Part shown: positions 45,164-53,678 of the stretch, in pieces | Numbering within the stretch: the stretch's first letter is position 1 | Layout of the letters: each line of letters opens with the position of its first letter | Origin: Candidatus Nanopelagicales bacterium | Lineage (GTDB): Bacteria; Actinomycetota; Actinomycetes; S36-B12 | NCBI GenBank assembly: GCA_018402235.1 | Contig: JAGYJJ010000005.1 | Coordinates: 357,007 to 421,006 of the forward strand | Length of the DNA stretch: 64,000 nt | Direction of reading: 5' to 3' | Translations under genes and position numbers: made by a program | The notes under the pieces: model-generated | Told to the model about the DNA's origin: nothing | What the model saw: the letters and a program-made list of their open reading frames with translations, nothing else | The model's database searches: none

Positions 45164-45672
45164 AGATCTACAAGGTCACCGCAACGCGCGACGATGGCTG
45201 GTGGGTGATTAACGCCGAAGTTCCCGGCGCATTCGTGTGGACCCAAGCCCGTCGCCTCGAACAAGTGGAGCCGATGGCCCGAGACGCAATCGCCTTGACG
45301 CTAGACGTTCCCGAAGATTCCTTCGGCTTGAACATCATCACCAACGTTCCTGAGGAAATCCGAATGCAGGTCGACGCTGCCAGGCAGCTGGCCGAATTGT
45401 CGGAGGAGTTTCAATCACTCACAGCGCACCTTCGACGTCAGTTGGCTGCACACCTTCGCGAAAGTGGCTTCACCGTGCGCGATAGCGGCGAACTCATTGG
45501 TGTCTCCTCGCAGCGAATCTCGCAACTACTTGCGGATGTGAGCCGCGAATCTTCCCCATCGGTTATCAACGAACTCGTCGACAACATCACCATCCAATTG
45601 AAGCCTGCGCAAGAACTCCTAGATGAACTGGCGCGCACCAGGGTTCACGATTCGGCGGGTAAGCGTGGCTGA
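45160..45672 (+). CDS. hicB: HicB-like antitoxin with C-terminal HTH
   Basis: The 170-residue protein has an N-terminal partial RNase H-like HicB domain (KVTATRDDGWWVINAEVPGAFVWTQARRLEQVEPMARDAIALTLD) and an extended helical part containing ESGFTVRDSGELIGVSSQRISQLL, an HTH that should bind its own promoter. GGAGG lies upstream of ATG 45160. The toxin gene comes first and the antitoxin second, as in other HicAB loci. Confidence 0.88.
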   Translation: MKIYKVTATRDDGWWVINAEVPGAFVWTQARRLEQVEPMARDAIALTLDVPEDSFGLNIITNVPEEIRMQVDAARQLAELSEEFQSLTAHLRRQLAAHLRESGFTVRDSGELIGVSSQRISQLLADVSRESSPSVINELVDNITIQLKPAQELLDELARTRVHDSAGKRG

Positions 45673-46333
45673 ATCCACAAAGCCCGAGATCGTCCTGTTC
45701 GATCTCGACGGCACCCTGACCGACGCCGCCCCCGGCATCGTCAACGGCATGCGCATCGTCTTCGACCGCTTCAACATCGAGCAGCCGGACGAGACAACCA
45801 TGCGCAGCTACCTTGGACCGCCACTCGCGGTGACCTGGCGCGAGCACTACAACTTCACCGACGAGCAGATCACCCAGGCTCTTGCGATCTATCGCGAGTA
45901 TTACCACGACGTTGGCATGTTTGAGAACGAGGTTTTCGAGGGCATCCCCGAATTACTTCAGCAACTCAATAACGACGACGTCATCCTTGCCACCGCCACA
46001 TCGAAGCCGGACTTCTCCGCCACCCGCATCATCGAGCACTTCGGTTTGCGCAATCACTTTGCATTCATCGGTGCTGCGAACCTCGAAGGCACTCGCGATT
46101 CCAAGGCGCTGGTCGTCGGGCACACCCTCGAACAACTCAAAGCCAACTCGACAACGCACCGCATTCTCATGGTGGGCGATCGTCATCACGATGTCCACGG
46201 CGCCCGCGAGTACGGCATCGACACCATCGGGGTGTTGTGGGGCTACGGCGACGCCAACGAGCTCACCGAGGCCGGCGCCATCACGCTCGTCCAGAATCCT
46301 CAGGAACTGCGCGCGGAGATCCTTTCTGGATAA
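45665..46333 (+). CDS. HAD phosphatase, phosphoglycolate phosphatase-like
   Basis: GTG 45665 overlaps the hicB stop. The 222-residue protein shows motif I LFDLDGTLTDAAPGI, motif II ATATSKPD (Thr/Ser), Lys in TRDSKALVVGHTL and motif IV LMVGDRHHDVHGAREYG. The insertion cap is the small helical C1 type of Gph/PhnX-like phosphatases. The exact substrate (phosphoglycolate, pyrophosphate or a sugar phosphate) is not evident. It is an ordinary gene wedged between two toxin-antitoxin loci. Confidence 0.88.
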   Translation: MAESTKPEIVLFDLDGTLTDAAPGIVNGMRIVFDRFNIEQPDETTMRSYLGPPLAVTWREHYNFTDEQITQALAIYREYYHDVGMFENEVFEGIPELLQQLNNDDVILATATSKPDFSATRIIEHFGLRNHFAFIGAANLEGTRDSKALVVGHTLEQLKANSTTHRILMVGDRHHDVHGAREYGIDTIGVLWGYGDANELTEAGAITLVQNPQELRAEILSG

Positions 46334-46382
46334 ACACAAAATTCACAACATAAACGATTAACTTTTGTGTTTTTTGTGTTTA
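46331..46382. promoter_or_regulatory. AT-rich inverted/direct repeat before the HTH-nucleotidyltransferase pair
   Basis: TAAACACAAAA (46331-46341) is the exact reverse complement of TTTTGTGTTTA (46372-46382), and TTTTGTGTTT is also present directly at 46363-46372. The region is much more AT-rich than the surroundings, 18 bp before ATG 46400. It could be a terminator for the HAD gene or, more likely, the operator of the pair. TTGTGT (46365) and TACCAT (46388) at 17-bp spacing would give a leaderless transcript. Confidence 0.65.
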
Positions 46383-46399
46383 TTTCATACCATTGACCC

Positions 46400-46927
46400 A
46401 TGCGCGCGACCCACGCTCAAACCCTGGCCGGACGGGAAGGGGACCAACTCCTGACCACCGGCGAAGCTGCACGCGTTCTCGGGGTTTCGCGGCAGCATGT
46501 TGTCGATTTGTGCGAGGCAGGAGACCTACCTCACACACTCGTGGGAAAGCACCGGCGCGTGTATCAGTCAGATGTCGAAGCGGTCCGCACCGGTCGGACT
46601 CGAATGAACCGCCAGGACCTTCAGTCGCTGATCCTCGCGTATGCCGTCGCGGGCGAGATCGTCCGAAATCCGAAAGCCACCATCACGAAAGCGAAACACA
46701 ACCTTGCTGCGATGAAGGACTCACCGAGCAGGGGTTCAACTCGCGTATGGCTCAACGAATGGGAGTCGCTGCTCAATGGCCCCATGATCAACCTGCTTCA
46801 AGCGTTGACAGCATCGACACAGCGCTCACGTGAACTCCGACAGAACTCACCATTCGCTGGTGTTATTTCAGATGAGACCCGGCGAAACGCACTAAATCTC
46901 GCGCGAGTGGGACACGCACCCCTATGA
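46400..46927 (+). CDS. Excisionase/MerR-like HTH protein, probable antitoxin
   Basis: The 175-residue protein has an N-terminal helix-turn-helix with LLTTGEAARVLGVSRQHVVDLCEAGDLPHTLVGKHRRVYQSDVEAV, the excisionase/BldC pattern. A helical C-terminal region follows that I cannot assign. It overlaps the nucleotidyltransferase by ATGA. By analogy with HTH/nucleotidyltransferase loci (AbiE-like) it should be the autorepressing antitoxin. Confidence 0.75.
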   Translation: MRATHAQTLAGREGDQLLTTGEAARVLGVSRQHVVDLCEAGDLPHTLVGKHRRVYQSDVEAVRTGRTRMNRQDLQSLILAYAVAGEIVRNPKATITKAKHNLAAMKDSPSRGSTRVWLNEWESLLNGPMINLLQALTASTQRSRELRQNSPFAGVISDETRRNALNLARVGHAPL

Positions 46928-47457
46928 CTCGAGAACAACTAGCTCACTTGTTGCGTGCAGCGTCGCGCATTGCGGAAGACACAGATGTCCTAGTCATCGG
47001 TTCACAGGCGATTCTCGGGTCGTTCAGCGAAGACGACCTGCCTGAGGAAGCGTGGATTTCTATCGAAGCCGATCTCACCTTTCTGGACGACCCTGACGGA
47101 ACAAAAGCTCTCAAAGTCGATGGAGCGATTGGAGAGCTTTCCAATTTTCATGAGATGTACGCCTACTACTCGCAGGGAGTCGACATCTCGGTTGCAATTC
47201 TTCCCGATGGCTGGCGTGATCGCTTGGTTCCGTTTCGTCCGCAGTCGGCCCTCCCGGCCCAAGCGTGGTGTCTTGAACCGCACGACCTCGCGATCTCAAA
47301 GCTCGCCGCCTCACGCCATAAGGACACCGTTTTCGCGCAAGCTCTACTTGAAGCCCAACTCTTGCGGCACCCGACTCTTGTGGAGCGCGCGAGTGAACTT
47401 GATGATCGCTACTCGCGCCAACGACGCTGGATCCTTGATTGGCTCAATCGGCACTAG
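46924..47457 (+). CDS. DUF6036-type nucleotidyltransferase, probable toxin
   Basis: The 177-residue protein reads DVLVIGSQAILGSFSEDDLPEEAWISIEADLTFLDD, with a GSxAI-G nucleotidyltransferase start and an acidic ExD pair. GAIGELSNFHEMYAYYSQGVDISVAILPDGWRDRLVPF and WCLEPHDLAISKLAASRHKD follow, matching the DUF6036 family. By relation to AbiEii/MenT toxins it may add nucleotides to tRNA or proteins. Pairing with the HTH gene is clear; the toxin role is inference. Confidence 0.78.
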   Translation: MTREQLAHLLRAASRIAEDTDVLVIGSQAILGSFSEDDLPEEAWISIEADLTFLDDPDGTKALKVDGAIGELSNFHEMYAYYSQGVDISVAILPDGWRDRLVPFRPQSALPAQAWCLEPHDLAISKLAASRHKDTVFAQALLEAQLLRHPTLVERASELDDRYSRQRRWILDWLNRH

Positions 47458-47462
47458 TCGGA

Positions 47463-48635
47463 CTATCTAAGGGCTGTCGCGCGAAGTCCCTCCACCCTCG
47501 CATCGCAACTCCACCACGGCTCGAAAGATTCGTCACCCCCATACACAACACTCGGCTGCGCCCAAGTCACATTCGACATCCGCTGCTGCCACATCGAAAG
47601 CGGCTTCCCCCAATCCGACGCAACCGTCGCCCCGGATTTGAATTCCACTGCAGCAAACTTTCCCGCATCTTCGAAGACCACATCGATCTCAGCGCCTTGC
47701 TTGTCCCGCAGATAGGTAAGTCGGGTATCTATTCCAGCATTGCGCCATGCCTTCAAGACCTCGGTCACGCCCCACGTCTCAAATAGCGCCCCGCGCAATG
47801 GGTGTCCCGCGATCTGCGATGCATCACGAATTCCCAGTAGGTAGGCCATGAGACCGACATCTACGAATACGAGTTTCGGCTGCTTGGTTAGCCGCGTCGT
47901 GAGGTTGGCGTAGTAGGGCTCAACAAAATCAATGATGTAGGTCGCGCGAAGGATAGACAACCATTCTTTGACAGTCACCGAGGAAACACCCACATCCGAT
48001 CCCAGCGCGGACATGTTCATGATTTGTCCCGAACGTGCGGCACACATACGTAGGAATCGACTGAACGTGTCTAGGTCGCGAATCGCAGCGAGTTGGCGAA
48101 CATCGCGTTCCACGTAGGTTGCTACATAGTTGCCGAACCAATCCGCTGGAGCAACATCACGGTCAAACAGAGTCGGATAGCCGCCCATCAACATAACGTC
48201 GTCCAGGGAATCCGGCATCGCATCTGCAGCGATTAACTCAGCACCAGAAAGCGGCAGTAGCTCTACCCGCCCAACTCGACCGGCTAATGATTGACCGATC
48301 GATTGCGCAATCGCTGGCTGCTGTGATCCGGTGAGTACGAACTGGCCCATCTGCCCGGACGCATCGACGATCCCTTGAATCCACGACGGCAATTCCGGGG
48401 CAGCCTGGATTTCATCGAGTATCGCGCCGTCGGGGAATCGCGCGAGAAATCCTCGTGGATCACTCGCTGCGAACTCGCGTTCGTCGGGCTGCTCAAGTGA
48501 TACGTACGGCAGATCCGGCCGAAGGTGCTGCGCGAGGGTGGTCTTGCCGGATTGCCGGGGGCCGGTCAACCACACGACCGGAAAACCGCGCTCGAGCCGG
48601 CTCGCTGTCGCTGCCGCCACTCGAGGAATGAACAT
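47463..48635 (-). CDS. AAA ATPase with DUF4143 domain
   Basis: From ATG 48635 the 390-residue protein has Walker A WLTGPRQSGKTTLAQ, Walker B GAILDEIQ, sensor FVLTGSQQPAIA and SLAGRVGRVELLPLSGAEL. A winged helix (MSALGSDVGVSSVTVKEWLSIL) and a C-terminal nuclease-like fold with GAEIDVVFEDAGKFAAVEFKSG (E-D...E-x-K pattern) follow. DUF4143 ATPases are widespread in accessory regions and their function is unresolved. A palindrome covers its start codon, suggesting autoregulation. Confidence 0.9.
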   Translation of the reverse strand: MFIPRVAAATASRLERGFPVVWLTGPRQSGKTTLAQHLRPDLPYVSLEQPDEREFAASDPRGFLARFPDGAILDEIQAAPELPSWIQGIVDASGQMGQFVLTGSQQPAIAQSIGQSLAGRVGRVELLPLSGAELIAADAMPDSLDDVMLMGGYPTLFDRDVAPADWFGNYVATYVERDVRQLAAIRDLDTFSRFLRMCAARSGQIMNMSALGSDVGVSSVTVKEWLSILRATYIIDFVEPYYANLTTRLTKQPKLVFVDVGLMAYLLGIRDASQIAGHPLRGALFETWGVTEVLKAWRNAGIDTRLTYLRDKQGAEIDVVFEDAGKFAAVEFKSGATVASDWGKPLSMWQQRMSNVTWAQPSVVYGGDESFEPWWSCDARVEGLRATALR

Positions 48636-48669
48636 GGACAAATTTTAACTTACACTTTAAATTTGTCCA
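48635..48669. promoter_or_regulatory. Palindromic operator at the DUF4143 ATPase start
   Basis: TGGACAAATTT (48635-48645) and AAATTTGTCCA (48659-48669) are exact inverted copies with a 13-bp AT-rich spacer. The first arm touches the ATG of the ATPase gene. A bound protein, possibly the ATPase itself through its winged helix, would block transcription. Confidence 0.7.
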
Positions 48670-48680
48670 CTTCAAAGGAC

Positions 48681-49061
48681 CTACCCGGTGAAGGCGACCG
48701 CCATCGACTTCGTGTACCGCTCGACCACCGCCGCCGGAATGCGCCCACGCTTGGGGCAGTCGATCCCGTTCGCCGCCGCCCAGGCCCGGATCGTGGCGCT
48801 TGCCGCCGGCAATTCCTGCTTTTGGCGGACCGGCGTCCCGCGACCCTCCGAGCCCACGGAGCTCCCCGAGCCCGACTTCCCGCGCTTGGCCATCGGCACC
48901 ACGCGGGCCTTCTCCAAGTACGGCCGCAAGGTCTGCTGCAAACCGGCGAACGACTCCTCGGTCAGGTCGATGTCGTATTCGACCCCGTCCACCCGCAAAC
49001 GCCGAGTTGTTGCCCCCGATTCACCGGTGATGTCGTCAATTACTACTACTTGCTGGGCCAT
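48681..49061 (-). CDS. lsr2: Lsr2-family nucleoid protein
   Basis: The 126-residue protein has the N-terminal dimerisation domain (VVVIDDITGESGATTRRLRVDGVEYDIDL and FAGLQQTLRPYLEKAR), a charged linker, and the C-terminal DNA-binding region IRAWAAANGIDCPKRGRIPAAVVERY with the minor-groove RGR motif. Lsr2 coats and silences AT-rich foreign DNA in actinobacteria. Its place inside a toxin-antitoxin-rich segment and beside AT-rich operators fits such a role, though Lsr2 is often a core gene. Confidence 0.95.
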   Translation of the reverse strand: MAQQVVVIDDITGESGATTRRLRVDGVEYDIDLTEESFAGLQQTLRPYLEKARVVPMAKRGKSGSGSSVGSEGRGTPVRQKQELPAASATIRAWAAANGIDCPKRGRIPAAVVERYTKSMAVAFTG

Positions 49062-49216
49062 ATGTCAGAACTCCTACGCGGGTTCGGTCAGGAAATTGGA
49101 ATTCCGCTCGGAAAAACCGCCCACATTTACCGCGATTCTCCGCGCGCCCCCGCTGAATACTCCAACACTAACCTCATTTCACGGCACCGACAACCGGCAT
49201 AATGATCGAACAACAG

Positions 49217-49241
49217 AAAGTCATGACCGGTTTATGACTTT
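49217..49241. promoter_or_regulatory. Inverted repeat in the lsr2-protease intergenic region
   Basis: AAAGTCAT (49217-49224) and ATGACTTT (49234-49241) are exact inverted copies around GACCGGTTT. The site lies in the 349-bp AT-richer space (49062-49410) between divergent lsr2 and the sedolisin gene and may serve lsr2 control. I see no other feature in that space. Confidence 0.4.
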
Positions 49242-49410
49242 GACCCTGACTTATTCGCCAATTATCACTGAAAAGCAGAAAACATTTATCGGTCAAAGAC
49301 CGCGAACGACGACGCCATCACCCTGCAGCAACTAGGGAGAACCCGACTTGCGCCCGTCCAGACACGTGTCACACCCCGATCCATAACCGGGCAGCACCTA
49401 GCCTGCACAG

Positions 49411-51858
49411 GTGCGCGGCAAACCCCTGACCGGCCTGTCCATCGCCGCCATCGCCGCACTTGTGGCCGGCCTCCTGACCACGCCGATCACTGCGCAACTC
49501 ACGCCCGCCGCGGCCAGCGACCAATCCGTATTCACCGGCCCGGCCTACCCCACGGCCCAATGCACCGCACTTTCGAATGGAACGGCCTTGGGAATCGTGC
49601 CCCAGCAGTGGAATTCGGGGGTCGGTCTTCCCCTTTCCCCTTCTGGTACTCCCGCGGCGCAGCGAATCGTGATCCCGGAGTTCGATCAAGTGCCGAGCAT
49701 GGCCGCGGTCAACGCGCTCTTGCGCCAGTGCGGCCTACTTGAGACCACCGACACCAACTACGCACTTGATCAAACAACGCTACCCACGTCCGACGGCTGG
49801 ACCACCCCCGCGACTGGCGTTGGGGCCGAGGCCACACTCGACGCAACGATTGCTTACGCGGCACTGCCCCCTAGTGCAACGGTCACCATCGCCAACACCG
49901 ATGCCGCCGATGGCTGGTACGGCTTCTTCGTCAATGCCGCGCAAGCGTGCGGTGTTGATTTCGCCACGGCGCCCACCCCATCTGATACTGCGGGGACCGT
50001 TCCTGCGATGAGCAAGGGGATCAACTATCCAGCTGGTGGTTGCATCATTTCGGCAAGTTGGGGCGGCAACGAGCAGACACAATTTGCATCTGGCTCTCTG
50101 GCGAATACTCAAGCCGCGAACACCGTCATTGAACGCCTCGCTGATCTGGGCGTGATGCTGTTCGTCTCGGCTGGCGATGAAGGCGCGGGTGGTTGCTGGG
50201 CCGGGGCCAACGGACGAGCGCTTTCAGGTGTTGCGCTCAACACACCAGACAATTCGCAGACCGTCGACGGCATCACCTTCTTCACCGGCACCGCAACAAT
50301 CACCACTCCGGTCGACCATGGCTACGACCCCAACGACATCATCATCATCAACCAACTCAGCGGCCCACCGAATATCGGTCTGCTCTCTGGCATCTTCGAG
50401 GTGGTGAGCGCACCCACCACAACCACCTTCACCATCGAGCAGGCGCTGGGCCAGCGCATCCAGATCACCCAAAGTGAGGCCGTTGGCTGGGTATCCACTC
50501 GCACCGAGACAAATTTCGGTTTCACGTTTAATCCGACTTTCGAATCCACTCCCGGCATCAACTTCCTGTTGCAAACCGGCGCAAAGATTCCGTCCTATCC
50601 GGCTACCCACCCGGACGTTGTTGCCGTCGGCGGTACGCAATGGTTGCCACAGGCAGACACGCTCGAGTTCGATCCGTTCACGATTCCTTACACGCCCGGG
50701 CGCCCGTATTCGGAGTTCGTGTGGAAGGACAGCAACGCCAACCCCAACTGCTCGAACGCACCGCAGACATCAGTCCTCGGTCAAGAGGGCACAGGTGGTG
50801 GTGTCAGCGAGCAGTTCGCTATGCCGGACTACCAACGGGCGAAAGCCGAAGCCACGTACGGCAGCCTAGGCAGTAGCGCCAAGCGGATGATGCCGGACAT
50901 CGCCGCTCTCGCCGGTTGGCCGATGTACGCGATCGGCAACCCCGATGCTCCCGAGGGTCTGTACTGCCCGACCGGCAACGATCCAGAAGACTTCCCGTGT
51001 GCTGATCCGGATGACTTTCCGTGGTTCCCGGTCGTGGGCACCAGCGCTGCGGCTCCCTTGAGCGCCATTGGCTTCGCGAACGTGAACGCAGTTCTCACCG
51101 CGCGCGGGTTCGCACCCATCACCAAGAGCGGTACCAACGACGTTCACGAACTCATCTATGCCGCCGCCAATGCCTCTGCATTTAACGACGTTCCGCAATA
51201 TCGGGGGGCGACGTCGTCGGGCAACAACGATCTGTTCGGTGCAATCGACGGGGTGTCAATGGGCTATGCGGCTCTTGACGGCTTCGACATGACCACCGGC
51301 GTGGGCGTGCCGAACTTCACCACCCTCGCCAACCTGCTGATTGCACGCAACACACCGGTGAACCCACCAGCGCCCGCACCGCAACCGACAACTGCACCCA
51401 CCGCTGCACCTACCCCGGAACCAACGCCCGCGCCCACCACAACTCCCGCACCGAATCCGCTCACAGACGTCATCGCCAATCCCGGAGCCGTCACGGCGGG
51501 TGCGCTGAACTCCCTCACCCCAGCGCAAGTAGCCGCGATCCCGCCGGCAACCTTCGGTCAATTGCCGCCGCGAACATTCCGCGGCCTCACCGCCGACCAA
51601 GCGCGCGCACTGTCACCTGCGCAGGTGTCCGCGATCCGTCCCGCACGCGCGAAAAAGATCCGTCCCGCAGTGTTGCGCTCGCTTACTCCCGCGCAGATCA
51701 AGACGCTGCGCCCGAAGTCGATCCGCGCGCTGCGTCCCAACCAGGTGCGCCTGCTTCGCCCGCTGCAGCTGCGCGCGCTCACACCCAAGCAGGAGAAGCA
51801 GATCCGCCCCAAACAGCGCCGGGCGATGACACCGGCGCAACTGCGCGCTCTGCGGTAG
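49411..51858 (+). CDS. Secreted sedolisin-type (S53) serine protease with inserted domain and LTPAQ-repeat tail
   Basis: The 815-residue protein starts at GTG 49411 with a signal peptide (about 1-33). Sedolisin landmarks are GAEATLDATIAYAALPP (Glu and Asp of the catalytic set), MLFVSAGDEGAGG (oxyanion Asp) and VVGTSAAAPLSA (nucleophile Ser). A beta-rich insert between about 285 and 365 (DGITFFTGTATITTPVDHGYDPNDII, then TTTTFTIEQALGQRI) interrupts the protease and resembles phage-tail FCCH-like modules. After a Pro/Thr linker (about 650-685) come roughly twelve basic repeats of the LTPAQ-x-x-x-LRP type. No propeptide is visible. Confidence 0.85.
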   Translation: MRGKPLTGLSIAAIAALVAGLLTTPITAQLTPAAASDQSVFTGPAYPTAQCTALSNGTALGIVPQQWNSGVGLPLSPSGTPAAQRIVIPEFDQVPSMAAVNALLRQCGLLETTDTNYALDQTTLPTSDGWTTPATGVGAEATLDATIAYAALPPSATVTIANTDAADGWYGFFVNAAQACGVDFATAPTPSDTAGTVPAMSKGINYPAGGCIISASWGGNEQTQFASGSLANTQAANTVIERLADLGVMLFVSAGDEGAGGCWAGANGRALSGVALNTPDNSQTVDGITFFTGTATITTPVDHGYDPNDIIIINQLSGPPNIGLLSGIFEVVSAPTTTTFTIEQALGQRIQITQSEAVGWVSTRTETNFGFTFNPTFESTPGINFLLQTGAKIPSYPATHPDVVAVGGTQWLPQADTLEFDPFTIPYTPGRPYSEFVWKDSNANPNCSNAPQTSVLGQEGTGGGVSEQFAMPDYQRAKAEATYGSLGSSAKRMMPDIAALAGWPMYAIGNPDAPEGLYCPTGNDPEDFPCADPDDFPWFPVVGTSAAAPLSAIGFANVNAVLTARGFAPITKSGTNDVHELIYAAANASAFNDVPQYRGATSSGNNDLFGAIDGVSMGYAALDGFDMTTGVGVPNFTTLANLLIARNTPVNPPAPAPQPTTAPTAAPTPEPTPAPTTTPAPNPLTDVIANPGAVTAGALNSLTPAQVAAIPPATFGQLPPRTFRGLTADQARALSPAQVSAIRPARAKKIRPAVLRSLTPAQIKTLRPKSIRALRPNQVRLLRPLQLRALTPKQEKQIRPKQRRAMTPAQLRALR

Positions 51859-51909
51859 TTGCGCCGGACCAGCCGATGTTGAGATCGTGGACTCCCACGA
51901 GGAGTTGAT

Positions 51910-52203
51910 ATGGCAAAGAAGTTGGATCCCGTCACACCGGGGGAGATCCTTGCGGAGGATTTCCTCGCACCGATGGGTATCACCAAGTACCGACTGGCGA
52001 AGGAGATCGACGTTCCACCGCAGCGAATCGGCGACATCGTGGCGGGGAAACGATCGATTACCGCCGACACCGATCTGCGGCTATGCACGTTCTTCGGCTT
52101 GACCGAGGGCTACTGGCTTCGTGCACAAGTGGCGCACGACATCGAGGTGGCAAAGCGCGACCTCAAGCCGCAATTGGCGCGCATCCAGCCGTGGTCCGCC
52201 TAG
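51910..52203 (+). CDS. higA: HigA/VapI-like XRE antitoxin, without a toxin gene
   Basis: The 97-residue protein reads TPGEILAEDFLAPMGITKYRLAKEIDVPPQRIGDIVAGKRSITADTDLRL, the HigA addiction-module signature (HPGExLxExLxxxGxsxxxLA). The preceding 50 bp hold no HigB frame and the gene before is the protease. It is therefore an orphan antitoxin or a stand-alone regulator. It ends by overlapping the 3' end of the convergent oxidase. Confidence 0.88.
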   Translation: MAKKLDPVTPGEILAEDFLAPMGITKYRLAKEIDVPPQRIGDIVAGKRSITADTDLRLCTFFGLTEGYWLRAQVAHDIEVAKRDLKPQLARIQPWSA

Positions 52204-53609
52204 CCGAACAACACACCCGGATTCATCAACCCCTGCGGATCCCACGCATTCTTGATCGCGCGCATCGCCGCGATCTCCGCTGCGGTGCGCGACAAATCCA
52301 AATGCCCGGCTTTCAATCGCCCGATTCCGTGCTCGGCCGAGATCGATCCGCCATAGCGCGCCACGCACTCCAACACGGCAACATCCACCGATTCATCGCT
52401 CTCGTTGGGCCCGGCGAATTCCACATGCAGATTCCCGTCGGCCACATGACCGAAGATGCCGAATTCACTCACCGAATCAGCGTCAGTCAACAACGCGTTC
52501 AACTCATCCGCGCACGCCGGCAATACCGGCAGCGGCACCGACACATCGAGTTTGTGGATCACACCCGAGCGTGCCGAACGCTTCAGCTTGCCGCTCGCGG
52601 TATTCCCATAGTCGTTCGATTTCGCGCGCATCTAAACCGACAACCACGTCCCGATCCTCCAGCACCTCCGGCAACGAAACCATCTCCGCCGCCACCATCG
52701 GCCACTTCGAGCAACGCGAACAGCGGCCACTCACCGGCCAGCGGATACGGAAGATCACCCACCGCCTGCACCAACCTCATGCCCGTTGCATCAATCACTT
52801 CAGCGGCAACAAGCGTGGCCGACGCTGCGGTGTGCGTGATCGTCAGGGCGTCGTCGTAATTCGGAACATCCGATCAACGCAATCGATGTGCGCCCAGCGG
52901 GGCGATGAAGACGCACCCGCACCGCAGTGATGATCGCAAGCGACCCTTCCGACCCGCATAGCAACTGCGCCAGATCGAAACCCGTGTTGTCCTTCGCCAG
53001 GCCAGACATGTGGGAGATCACCGAGCCGTCGGGCAGTACCGCTTCGATGCCGCATACCTGCGCGCGCGTCATGCCGTAGGCCAGGACCCGAATGCCGCCG
53101 GCGTTGGTGGCAACCGTTCCACCGACCGTCGCGGTATCGCGCGCGGCCAAGTCCACGCCGTATTCCCAGCCAGCCAAACGCGCCGCGCGCTGCACATCCC
53201 CCAACGTTGCGCCGGCCCCCGCGGACACCTGGCCGGACAACGCATCCACCGGATCGATCCAGGACAGCCGCCGCATCGACACGATCACCGGCAATCCCCC
53301 ACCCCCGCGAACCTCCCCGCCTGAACCATCGAACCTCCCCGGCGCGGGCACCGAACCTCCCACCAGCCCGGTGTTCCCTCCCTGCGGTAACACCGGAACG
53401 CCAGCAGCCGCGCACGCCCGCATCACTGCAGACACTTCGTCCACCGACCCCGGACGCACCACCGCCAGCGCCGGCCCACCGAACCGCCTGGACCAGTCGA
53501 TGCAATACGGCTCCATCAATTCCGCGGTATCGAGAACCTGGGAATCCCCCACGATCTGCCTCAAGGCGGCACGCAGGTCGGAGGCGAACCTGTCCGAATC
53601 GAGGGGCAC
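52200..53609 (-). CDS. FAD-binding oxidase, glycolate oxidase / D-lactate dehydrogenase type (several frame breaks)
   Basis: GTG 53609 opens a GlcD/Dld-like protein: PALAVVRPGSVDEVSAVMRACAAAGVPVLPQGGNTGLVGGSVP (FAD-PP motif), GWEYGVDLAARDTATVGGTVATNAGGIRVLAYGMTR and FDLAQLLCGSEGSLAIITAV. Breaks near 52860, 52700 and 52600 separate the later parts, and the C-terminal FAD-oxidase domain ends FGHVADGNLHVEFAG and YGGSISAEHGIGRLK...MNPGVLFG. Between SVP and VIVSMRRL lie extra residues encoded by 22-bp repeats (53307-53364). Whether it is active depends on whether the breaks are real. Confidence 0.82.
53307..53364. repeat. 22-bp repeat family, intragenic copy C
   Basis: Three successive units at 22-bp spacing begin GCGAACC, TCGAACC and CCGAACC, each followed by TCCC. 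They are diverged copies of the unit in the arrays at 8972 and 27001, but sit inside the coding sequence of the FAD oxidase, adding Gly/Arg/Ser/Pro-rich residues between the FAD motif and the next strand. Confidence 0.85.
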
Positions 53610-53678
53610 GCGGTTATCCTGGCAGCAATAACGGCAACCAGTTCAACGCGCTCAACTTCCCCCACGGCTGGAGTTCCC

